From Betaproteobacteria bacterium (GTDB lineage Bacteria > Pseudomonadota > Gammaproteobacteria > Burkholderiales > Rhodocyclaceae): a stretch of DNA of 57,570 bases. The stretch is taken from contig JACQYA010000064.1 in NCBI GenBank assembly GCA_016208425.1, forward strand, positions 1 to 57,570, in the 5' to 3' direction. Positions 17,236 through 25,157 of this stretch are shown piece after piece (the stretch's first letter is position 1; each line of letters begins with the position of its first letter). The position numbers were made by a program, and so were the translations under genes. The notes under the pieces were generated by a model. It saw only the letters and a list, made by a program, of their open reading frames with translations. It had not been told where the DNA came from and made no database searches.

Positions 17236-17471
17236 TGCCGTCCCGTTCAACCTTCAAATTTGTTCGCTCGCAGAATACCATCAGGCGCTCCGGCTCCCGC
17301 CTGCCGCACCTTGTACACGCTTCTTCCACCGTTCGCCCGCTGATAGCTTACCATCGCGCGTGTCGTCTGCACGGTAAAATTCCCGTCCCCGGGCGGCGTA
17401 GGGTCTCGTGCGACAAGCAGATGGATTGGGGCTTGCGCCCCCCCGACAACTACCCTTTCAAAAGGAAGACG

Positions 17472-18188
17472 ATGCAAGCAAGCGACGACCCGATGGCGAT
17501 TCCCTTGTGGATCGATGGTCACGCCTATCTGACGATGGCCGAGACCTTTTTCGATGTGCGCAACCCGAAAACGGGCGAAGTCCTGCGCCGCGTTCCCCTG
17601 TGCGGGGCAGGCGAGGCGGCGAGAGCCGTGACCGCTGCAGAGGCCGCGTCACGCGCTTGGGCGGCGCAGGCGGCAACCGCCCGTGCCGGTTTACTCGCGG
17701 CGGTCGGCGATGCTCTGGACGGCTACACGGCACATTTTGCCAAGCTGATCATCGAGGAAACCGGCTGCGACGCCGATGCCGCAACAGCTGAAGTCGCTGC
17801 GGCAGCCGTTTTGTTGCGCGGTGGTGCGCCGGGGATCGCATCCGGCTTGCCGGCCACGGCGCCGGCCTCTGTACTGGCGATTGTCGCCGACGATACGGCG
17901 CCTTTGCTCGGGTCTTTGTCGCGCGCCGTACCCGCTTTGTTGGGCGGTGCGACGGTTGTCGTCAAACCTAGCCCGAAAGCGCCATCGCCGGTTTTTGCAC
18001 TGGCCGAGCTCACCGCGCGCAGCGGCTTTCCCGGCGGCGTTTTTAACGTGCTGCAAGGCGACGATGCGGCCATTTTGGGTTTGTGTGCTGCAGGCGCGGT
18101 CGTAGCGCTCCACTTTTCCGGCGATCCGGCGCTGGGCGCCAGAGTGGGAGCGCTTGCCGCGCGTCACGGCAAACTTTTTGTCGCCTGA
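17472..18188 (+). pseudogene. Aldehyde dehydrogenase, N-terminal half only
   Basis: A 238-residue frame matching the N-terminal NAD-binding part of aldehyde dehydrogenases (FFDVRNPKTGEVLRRVPLC near the start, then VVVKPSPKAP and SGFPGGVFNVLQGD). It stops just where the ELGGK motif should begin, so the catalytic Cys and Glu domain is missing. Only 89 bases separate its stop from the next gene, with no room for the lost half. The AAAGGAAG ribosome site is intact, so the fragment may still be translated. Normal family length is near 480-500 residues. It is probably a decayed gene and unlikely to be an active dehydrogenase. Confidence 0.75.
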
Positions 18189-18277
18189 TCGCTGGCCGGC
18201 AGGCGACTTCTCCGGAGTCCGCACGGATACACGGCCGCAAGCCCGCTCGTGCGGGGCGTCCGTTTTGGGGGGCGAGC

Positions 18278-18745
18278 ATGGATAGGGATTTTCTTCAGCG
18301 CGCCATCGACCTGGCGAGCGCCGGCGTCGCCCGTGGCGAAGGCGGGCCGTTTGGCGCGCTCATCGTTTGCGGCGGGCAGGTGATAGCCGAAGGCTGGAAC
18401 CGCGTGGTGGCGTGTACGGATCCGACGGCGCACGCCGAGATCGTTGCCATCCGCGCCGCCTGCGCCCGGCTGGAGCGCTTCAAGCTCGACGGTTGCATCT
18501 TGTACACCTCCAGCGAGCCGTGCCCGATGTGCCTGTCGGCGGCCTACTGGGCAGGCGTGCAGCGCATCGTCTTCGCCAGCCCGCGCGCCGCTGCGGCGGC
18601 CATCGGTTTTTGTGACGACGATCTGTATTGCGAGCTCGCGTTGCCGCAAGAAGCGCGCAGCATCCCGACGCAACATCTGCCGCTTCCCGGTTCCGACGCG
18701 CCGTTGCGCGCCTGGTCGGACAACCCCGACAGGGTGAAATACTGA
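18278..18745 (+). CDS. Nucleoside/guanine deaminase-like zinc enzyme
   Basis: A 155-residue member of the cytidine/deoxycytidylate deaminase superfamily. Zinc-binding motifs are clear: HAEIVAI (His ligand and catalytic Glu) and PCPMC (two Cys ligands). GGPFGALIV at the start and FCDDDLY near the end resemble bacterial guanine deaminases (GuaD type) more than tRNA adenosine deaminase TadA. It would convert guanine to xanthine in purine salvage. A G-rich ribosome site precedes the ATG. Confidence in the superfamily is high, in the substrate moderate. Confidence 0.85.
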   Translation: MDRDFLQRAIDLASAGVARGEGGPFGALIVCGGQVIAEGWNRVVACTDPTAHAEIVAIRAACARLERFKLDGCILYTSSEPCPMCLSAAYWAGVQRIVFASPRAAAAAIGFCDDDLYCELALPQEARSIPTQHLPLPGSDAPLRAWSDNPDRVKY

Positions 18746-18987
18746 GCGCATAAGCCACGGCTACGCCCCTTCGACCCGTTGCGCCGGGGCTATCTGGGGT
18801 CGTGGCGTCCGGATGCATTGCCGCTCCTTTGGGCTCTGGCCAGTGATGTAGGTTATTGCAGCAGCCGATCACCACGGATTCCGCGCATTCTGGCACGGAG
18901 GTTTAGCGTGAAAGGCAGCACCCACCAGACGTAACAAGGCCAGGCCTGTTGCAAGCCCGGGCAAAGAGGGGCGAGGGAGGCAAAGGG

Positions 18988-20213
18988 TTAAGCGTTGGCG
19001 GGGATGAAGCCGTGCTTGACCGGCATCTTGATCCGGCGGGGCGCATTGCGCTGAACGCTCAATGCCTCGTAGTCAATGACCTTATCCCGGTAAGGCGTGT
19101 TGTTCTTCAGCATGGCGAAGAGGGTGCGCAGCATCTTGTGCGCCGGCGCCACGATGGGCTTTTTGTGCCCCTTGCGAAGGCTCGGCGCGGCGAACTTGTC
19201 CTTCGGTGCGCGGCGGCTGCGGGCGGCCGCTTGGGCGAACCCGCAGAGCGACCGCCTGGCCCGGGCATTGCCTTTGCGGGTCTTTCCGCTCTTGCGTTTG
19301 CCCGCGCTCCGCTCTCGTGGTTGCCCGGACAAATGCCGACCTACGACGCCAGCTTTTCCGCACGGCCAAAGCGGTTCATGTCGGCGCCGATTTCCACCAG
19401 CGGCATCGCCGCACCCATCAGGTCGATGCCGGGGAGGGTTTGCAGCAGGATCAGTTGAGGCTGCCAATCCTTGAGACCTCCGATCAACGCCCGATCAAAC
19501 CGCCTCATGCGACCCCCCAGTTCCTCGATGTGGGCCAGGGCTTCTTTCAACACAAACAGGTGGGGGCCGCCGAGTTTTTCCGGTTGCAAGGCGTCGAACA
19601 GTCGCTCGCGGCTCGCCCGCAAGCGCCCGGCAAGATTGAGCACCTCCGGGATGGACTGGCCCTCGGTCGGGGCTTTGACCATCGCGCGCGCCGCCTGACC
19701 GTGAATGTCGGAGACCCGCGCGTTAAGCCGGACGCCGGCATCGGCCAGCAGTTTGTGCGGCCGGTTCTTCTCCGAGGCCAGCATACCGCCGAGCTTCTGG
19801 CGCTGGCGTGCCATCAGGCGCAGGTGCCTGATGCCGGCCGGCGGGATGGATGACGCGCGCAGCAGACCGGCACGCGCCAACGTGGCCGGCCAGTGGGCAT
19901 CGGCGACATCGGTCTTGCGCCCCGGCACGTTTTTGGCGTGGCGCGCATTGACTGCACGGGCGGCAATGCCAACGGCCTCCAGCGCGGCATACGGACTCTT
20001 CCGGTAAATGCCCGTGCTCTCCATGACCACTACGTCGGGGGCGACTTCGCGCGCCCACGGCGCCAAGGCGCGACGATCCCGCTTGAAGGCGCCAAACTCG
20101 CGGTGCGCTACCGTGAGCGTGCCGTCGGCTTGCTCGGCCACCGCGCAGGCGCCGATCTTGGCCTGATGAACGTCCAGCCCGATGACCCGCTTGTAAGTCG
20201 GGGTTGTTTCCAT
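18988..20213 (-). pseudogene. IS110-family transposase, inactivated
   Basis: The frame from ATG 20213 encodes an IS110-type DEDD transposase: VIGLDVHQAKIG, VVMESTGIYRKSP and GRKTDVADA carry the acidic catalytic residues. It is broken by an amber stop at 19341-19343, where a Trp is expected after EKLAS. Just beyond, the pentamer CGCTC is tandemly duplicated at 19305-19314 and shifts the frame. The rest of the serine-containing C-terminal domain (KGHKKPIVAPAHKMLRTLF, ending at 18988) continues in another frame. Both lesions must be bypassed for full-length protein, so this copy is probably dead. Confidence 0.88.
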
Positions 20214-20500
20214 GAAGCTTCTCCTTGAACGAAACACACTATGATTACGGGTGTGCGTGTCGCCCGAGGGCTCCGCCATTCAACGGCCTGTCGGCATCCG
20301 ACGGCTCTTTTTAGCGTGCGCTGTCCGCCGTCTCTCGCAAGACGGGACCAGGCAATCCGGGGTACGAGTGAATGGCGGCGGGCTGAGTTAGGTTTCGCGG
20401 TCGATCCCTTCGAAAGGTTTTGCGACCTCGGCTCTTGCGCGACATCGCACTCCCGGAGTGTCTTTCATCATCGGGGGCGCTGCGCTTCTGATGCATGAAA
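20214..20500 (-). mobile_element. Non-coding upstream end of the IS110 element, candidate bridge RNA region
   Basis: About 290 bases upstream of the IS110 transposase start contain no gene but several self-complementary stretches. In IS110-group elements this end is known to encode a structured bridge RNA that pairs target and donor DNA. The exact element ends were not located because IS110 elements lack terminal inverted repeats. The bridge-RNA role is inferred from family knowledge and position only. Bases 20500-20660, before the next gene, hold no recognised feature. Confidence 0.4.
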
Positions 20501-20660
20501 GTTAGGTGAAAGACGAAGCGCAGAAGAAACGCAGCTCTTGCAAAATGAAAAATTCAAACCGGCATGTTCGTACCGTGTTGCAATGTTGTTCGCGCAACTG
20601 CCCCACATTGCCCCACACGTCTCCCGGCATTATACTTACCAGATTTTTCGCGAGGCTAGC

Positions 20661-22019
20661 GTGGCAAGTGTGAGTAGTGTGAATTGCGTGAACCCGCAAG
20701 TCGTCACCATTTCTTCAGGAACGCCTGTCGCGCTGGCGCGCGCTTGGCTGTGGCTGGGCGTTATGGCGCTGATCGGCTCGGGCTTGCTTGCCATGCTGCT
20801 GGTTTTCTCCAGAACGCCGGGCATCCAGGATGTTTTTCCCCTCAAGGATCTTTTCCGTGCCGCTCTGGTCGTGCATGTGGATCTGTCGGTGGCCATCTGG
20901 TTCATGGCCTTCGCCGCCGTGATCTGGAGCGCGGTCGGCGGGGCAGGTCTGGCGCGGATGGGTTGGACCGGTTTCGGTCTGGCGGCGCTGGGGACTGCGG
21001 TGATGACCGTTTCCCCTTTCTTTCCCGGCGCCGAGCCGGTGCTCAATAACTACATCCCGGTGTTGCAGCAGCCGGTATTTTTCGCGTCGCTGTGGATTTG
21101 CGGCGCCGGTTTCAGCCTCGCAGTCCTGCGCGCGCTGATTACCATCTGGCCGCAACACTTCGCACGTTCGCCTTTTCAAGTTGGGACTTTCCTGAGTGCC
21201 GTTGCGGCTTTCTTCGCCTTGGCCGCTTTTTTCTGGTCTTGGTGGATGGTGCCGCGCATCGAGGAAAAAATTTATTACGAGGTGTTGTTTTGGGGCGGCG
21301 GGCATACCCTGCAGTTCCAGCACGCGCTGCTGATGGTTATCGCCTGGCTGTGGGTCGCCGGGGCGTTGGGACGCCCGCCGCCGGTGTCGCCGCGCGCCCT
21401 GTCGGCGCTATTTTGCGTTGCTGCGCTGCCGCTGCTCGTGGTGCCGGCGATTTACCTGATGGTGCCCGCCGGCTCGCTGCCGCACATGGAACTTTTCGCC
21501 AGCCTGATGAAGTGGGGGCACCCTTATATGGGGCCGCTCCTCCTGCTTGGCGCCCTGTCGCTCTGGGGGGTGCGCAAGGTCGACGCGCATCCGGCCAAAT
21601 CTGCCTTTGTCGCTTCATTTGCCCTGTTTGCGCTGGGCGGCGTCCTGGGGTATATGATCCAAGGCGTCAATGTCGTGATTCCCGCCCACTACCACGGTTC
21701 GACGGTTGGCGTGACGCTAGCGTTTATGGGCTTGGCTTACGTGCTTCTGCCCCGGTTGGGGTTCCGGGTGGCGGAAGGACGGATGGCCGTTTGGCAACCC
21801 TATGTCTATGGCGCCGGCCAGTTGGTGCACGTGCTCGGCCTAGCCTGGTCGGGTGGCTATGGCGTACAGCGCAAGGTTGCCGGCGCAGAGCAGTTGCTCA
21901 CGACTCTGCCGCAGAAGATCGGCATGGGCATGATGGGTTTGGGGGGGATGGTCGCCGTGATCGGCGGCCTGATGTTCGTGGTGGTCTGCCTCAAGGCCAT
22001 GTCGTTTAGGAAAACCTGA
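20661..22019 (+). CDS. Divergent heme-copper oxidase subunit I homologue
   Basis: A 452-residue membrane protein with about 12 helices, starting at GTG 20661 after GAGG. It aligns by eye with heme-copper oxygen/NO reductase subunit I. A helix-II His lies in VVHVDLSV (about H72), the helix-VI motif is WGGGHTLQF (H215), and the helix-X pair is HYHGSTVGVTLAFMGLAY (H343/H345). The usual helix-VII HH pair appears as PHM (H275, M276), and the residue four after H215 is Phe, not Tyr. The copper site therefore looks altered. No subunit II gene adjoins; the partner gene is a TlpA-like thioredoxin whose start overlaps the stop by one base. Confidence 0.75.
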   Translation: MASVSSVNCVNPQVVTISSGTPVALARAWLWLGVMALIGSGLLAMLLVFSRTPGIQDVFPLKDLFRAALVVHVDLSVAIWFMAFAAVIWSAVGGAGLARMGWTGFGLAALGTAVMTVSPFFPGAEPVLNNYIPVLQQPVFFASLWICGAGFSLAVLRALITIWPQHFARSPFQVGTFLSAVAAFFALAAFFWSWWMVPRIEEKIYYEVLFWGGGHTLQFQHALLMVIAWLWVAGALGRPPPVSPRALSALFCVAALPLLVVPAIYLMVPAGSLPHMELFASLMKWGHPYMGPLLLLGALSLWGVRKVDAHPAKSAFVASFALFALGGVLGYMIQGVNVVIPAHYHGSTVGVTLAFMGLAYVLLPRLGFRVAEGRMAVWQPYVYGAGQLVHVLGLAWSGGYGVQRKVAGAEQLLTTLPQKIGMGMMGLGGMVAVIGGLMFVVVCLKAMSFRKT

Positions 22020-22597
22020 TGAAAATACAAACTGCACTATGGGCGGGAGGGATGGCCAGTGCCGCAACTTTGGCGACGGTGGCTTGGTTGGGCTATCGCG
22101 CCTTGACGTACAGCGCTCCGCCGGCCGACATCCCATCGGCCCAACATGCGTCCGAGCCGCTGGCGCCCGACGCGGCCAAAGCATTGGTGGACGATATATT
22201 CGCTTTGACCCTGATGGATCTCGATGGAAATTCCCAGCCTTTGTCCCAGTGGCGTGGCAAGGTGCTGGTGGTCAACTACTGGGCTACCTGGTGTGCTCCC
22301 TGCTTGGAGGAAATGCCGGCGTTTTCGCGTCTGCAAGACCATTATTCTTCGTGGGGCGTGCAGTTCGTCGGTATCGGGTTGGACGATCCCGGCAAGATGA
22401 AGAACTTCGCCAGCGCTACTCCGGTTTCCTATCCCTTGCTGGTCGGCGGCTCTTTTGGGCGGACGCCGGGTTTGCAAGTCAAAGGTTTGCCTTATACGGT
22501 CGTTATCGACCGCGACGGAAATGTCGGGACGACCCGGCTCGGACGTCTCGATGAATCGGGGCTTGAGCCTTTGTTGCGCCGTCTGATCGGACAGTAA
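22019..22597 (+). CDS. TlpA/ResA-like thioredoxin, membrane-anchored
   Basis: A 192-residue protein with an N-terminal membrane anchor or signal (ALWAGGMASAATLATVAWLGY) and a periplasmic thioredoxin fold. The redox motif is WATWCAPC, with the cis-Pro loop at GLPYTVVID. Proteins of this type reduce disulfides in cytochrome and copper-centre assembly. Its start overlaps the stop of the upstream heme-copper homologue by one base, so it may service that protein's metal site. A strong bidirectional terminator follows. Confidence 0.88.
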   Translation: MKIQTALWAGGMASAATLATVAWLGYRALTYSAPPADIPSAQHASEPLAPDAAKALVDDIFALTLMDLDGNSQPLSQWRGKVLVVNYWATWCAPCLEEMPAFSRLQDHYSSWGVQFVGIGLDDPGKMKNFASATPVSYPLLVGGSFGRTPGLQVKGLPYTVVIDRDGNVGTTRLGRLDESGLEPLLRRLIGQ

Positions 22598-22606
22598 GGC
22601 AACGAC

Positions 22607-22650
22607 AAAAAAAAGCCGCCTCGCGGGTTATTCCGCGAGGCGGCTTTTTT
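22607..22650. terminator. Bidirectional intrinsic terminator
   Basis: A 12-bp perfect stem (GCCGCCTCGCGG / CCGCGAGGCGGC, loop GTTATT) is flanked by an A-tract and a T-tract. It separates the tlpA-like gene from the convergent cytochrome b fusion operon. Confidence 0.93.
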
Positions 22651-22679
22651 GCGCCCCCGAAGAGCGCACCCGAGCGAAG

Positions 22680-24596
22680 CTACTTTTGCTCGGGCTGGAA
22701 GGCCATCGAACGGGCCGATATTGTGAAGGCATCCGAGAAACACATACCGTCTTCCGCGCCATGGTTCTTGAGGAAGGGGAATATTGCTTCTACCATGCGC
22801 ACCGAACCGCAGGCGTAGATTTCGTAGCCCTTGAGTTCGGGAAAATCCTGCAGGATCGCTTCGTGCACCAGTCCGCTACGACCGCTCCAGGCATCTTCTG
22901 GCGCCGGCTCGGAGAGTACCGGGATGAAGTGGAAGTTGGCGTGCTCGCGCGCCCAATTCTGCGGTAGTTCGGGCAAATAGAGGTCTTTCAGTTGCTTCAC
23001 GCCCCAGTAAAGATGTATTTGCCGCTTGATGCCGCGCTTGAAGGCATCCTCGACCATGCTCTTGACCGGCGCGAAGCCGGTGGCGCCGGCCACAAAGACG
23101 ATGGGACGGTCGGATTCGCGCAACGAAAAATCACCGATCGGACCTTCGAAGCGGATCTCGTCGCCTTCCCTCATCTTCTCGAAGACGTGCGTCGTGAAAC
23201 GACCGCCGGGCATCAGCCGGATCTGGAGTTCGACAAGCTCGGCTTCATGCGGCGGGTTGGCGAATGAGAACGCCCGTCTCTGGCCGTCTTCGAGAATGAT
23301 GTTGACATACTGGCCGGCCTTGAAGGGAATTTGCTGTCCTTCAGGCAGCTTGAGCAGCACGCGCATGACGTCGTAGGAAAGCGCCTCCATTTTGACGACG
23401 CGCGCGCCGTATTCCTGGATGGCTTCGGTCGCCGCGCCGGCTTCGTACTCGATCTCGACATCGTCGAGCGGGGTGGCGCAGCACATCAGCACTTTCCCTT
23501 CGGCAAGCTCTTGTGCAGACAGCGCGTTCGGCTGGTACATGCCGGGATCAACCTTGCCCTGTAACACCGAACACTTGCACACCCCACAGCCGCCGTTGCG
23601 GCATTCGTAGGGCAGGTTAACGTCCTGGCGCAGTCCGGCATCGAGCAGCGTTTCGCCAAAGCGCGCCGTTACGGCCTTGTGGCCGGGGTGGAAGGTAACT
23701 TTGGTTTCTTCCCTGGCCGTGCCCCGCCGCTTTGGCGGCAGCCAAGGCATGAGAAAAAGCAGGCCGGTGAGCGCGAGAACACCGAACCACAGATGCAGCG
23801 GATCGGTGACATAAACGAGCGCCAGAACCGGCAATTCGAACCAGTCGAAAGCAATGTTGGTCGGCACGACTAACATGTCGGCTTCGCCCCCCTGGCTGAG
23901 AACGGGTTTGACCAGGGAAAGTGCCAAGAACATCAGCGAAACCGCAATCGCGATCGGGCGCGGCGGGTTGATATGGGCGCGCGGCACACGCTGTACGTGA
24001 ACCCACATGATGATCGCAACAATCAGCGGCGCGCCGAGGTGCACGAAGGCCAACAGCGTGAACAGGCGGCTGTTGACGCTTTCCTCGTATAGGAAATTGC
24101 GGATCAGCGTGCCGTTGAACATCGGCAGTATGTCGAACCACTCGGCGGTGGCGATGACGACGAACTGCGCCAGCTTGTCCCATACCAGCATGAAGCCATT
24201 GACGCCGGCAATATAGACCAGCCACAGCAGCGCGACGCCAGTCAGCCATGAAAAAGCGCGGAAGCCGCGATAGCGGTCATAGGCGAAGTGCCGCAGCATG
24301 TGCAGCATCATGGTGAGGATCATGCCGTCGGTCGCGTAGCGGTGGACGCTGCGCATGATGCCGCCGGCCCACCACTGGTCGTGGGTGATGCTTTCGACCG
24401 ACTCGAAGGCATCATGGACCCCCGTATCGGCAAAAATGTAGAGATAAAAACCGGTGCCGACCAGCAGCCAGAACTGCCAAAAACTGATGGTGCCAAGATG
24501 ATAGAAAGGGTTCAGTTTGTCGCCAAAGGCGACGTTGAAAATGTTTTCGAGGCGCATAAAAAACCAGCGCACGAGCTGTTGAAGAAGTTTGACCAT
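22680..24596 (-). CDS. Cytochrome b / [2Fe-2S] ferredoxin / FAD-NAD(P) reductase fusion
   Basis: A 638-residue triple fusion. Residues 1-290 are a bc1/b6f-type cytochrome b with both heme pairs (H85/H99, H186/H200, each 14 apart) and a FDWF motif at 250-253 where the Qo-site PEWY would fall. Residues 300-390 are a plant-type [2Fe-2S] ferredoxin (C332, C337, C340 and a fourth Cys at 372/373). Residues 395-630 are a ferredoxin-NADP reductase fold: RAFS for FAD, AGATGFAP and YACGSVRMV for NAD(P). It should pass electrons between the quinone pool and NAD(P) across the membrane. It is the last gene of a three-gene operon. The start is uncertain because no strong ribosome site precedes the ATG. Confidence 0.9.
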   Translation of the reverse strand: MVKLLQQLVRWFFMRLENIFNVAFGDKLNPFYHLGTISFWQFWLLVGTGFYLYIFADTGVHDAFESVESITHDQWWAGGIMRSVHRYATDGMILTMMLHMLRHFAYDRYRGFRAFSWLTGVALLWLVYIAGVNGFMLVWDKLAQFVVIATAEWFDILPMFNGTLIRNFLYEESVNSRLFTLLAFVHLGAPLIVAIIMWVHVQRVPRAHINPPRPIAIAVSLMFLALSLVKPVLSQGGEADMLVVPTNIAFDWFELPVLALVYVTDPLHLWFGVLALTGLLFLMPWLPPKRRGTAREETKVTFHPGHKAVTARFGETLLDAGLRQDVNLPYECRNGGCGVCKCSVLQGKVDPGMYQPNALSAQELAEGKVLMCCATPLDDVEIEYEAGAATEAIQEYGARVVKMEALSYDVMRVLLKLPEGQQIPFKAGQYVNIILEDGQRRAFSFANPPHEAELVELQIRLMPGGRFTTHVFEKMREGDEIRFEGPIGDFSLRESDRPIVFVAGATGFAPVKSMVEDAFKRGIKRQIHLYWGVKQLKDLYLPELPQNWAREHANFHFIPVLSEPAPEDAWSGRSGLVHEAILQDFPELKGYEIYACGSVRMVEAIFPFLKNHGAEDGMCFSDAFTISARSMAFQPEQK

Positions 24597-24659
24597 TGGT
24601 GTTGTCCGCTCAGGAGAATGGGGTGCCGAGGCAGGAAGCTTGTCTTCCAGCGCTGGTCG

Positions 24660-25157
24660 TTACTGGAAAAAGAGTCCGCCCTTGTCCGGGTTGAAGTCGA
24701 TCACCAGCACCTGCGCCGGCTTGAGTGTCACCTCGGCTTCCTTGACAAAATTAAAGCCCGGTTTGACCAGGTTGTCATTCATTCTCACCGATAGCTGGTG
24801 CGTGCCGGCCTTCGCTTCAAAACGCTTGTAGACGACCGAGACACCGTCCTTGTAAAGGCCGGTAGGGTGCATCACCGTGCGGAAGGCCGGTTGGCCGTCG
24901 ATATCCACTTCAAGTTTGATGTCGGAGCGCTCGCGCGGGCACTCCAGCGGAGCGCGCATGTTGCGGGGAAGCTTATCGAGCTCCTCCGCGCTACGCTTGC
25001 GGCATTCGCGGTCGCCGAGGTGCGCGATCGAGAGTTTGATCAGCGCGACATCGTCGGGGATCTGATGGTATTTGGGCGATGTGGCGAAATAGCCGATGAA
25101 GGTGGCAAATGCACCGTAAAGGATCACCTGGCCGACGATGGCGGCGGGTTTAAGCAT
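24660..25157 (-). CDS. Small membrane-anchored protein between the cytochrome b fusions
   Basis: A 165-residue protein with one N-terminal membrane helix (AAIVGQVILYGAFATFIGYFA) and a periplasmic domain. The domain has two Cys (RECRKRS, PLECPRE) that could form a disulfide, and an immunoglobulin-like C-terminal part (AGTHQLSVRMNDN, EVTLKPAQVLVIDF). GGAGAA precedes ATG 25157, and the first 8 bases overlap the end of the upstream fusion gene, so translation is probably coupled. I do not recognise the family. Position argues for an accessory subunit of a complex built from the two flanking cytochrome b fusions. Confidence 0.75.
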   Translation of the reverse strand: MLKPAAIVGQVILYGAFATFIGYFATSPKYHQIPDDVALIKLSIAHLGDRECRKRSAEELDKLPRNMRAPLECPRERSDIKLEVDIDGQPAFRTVMHPTGLYKDGVSVVYKRFEAKAGTHQLSVRMNDNLVKPGFNFVKEAEVTLKPAQVLVIDFNPDKGGLFFQ

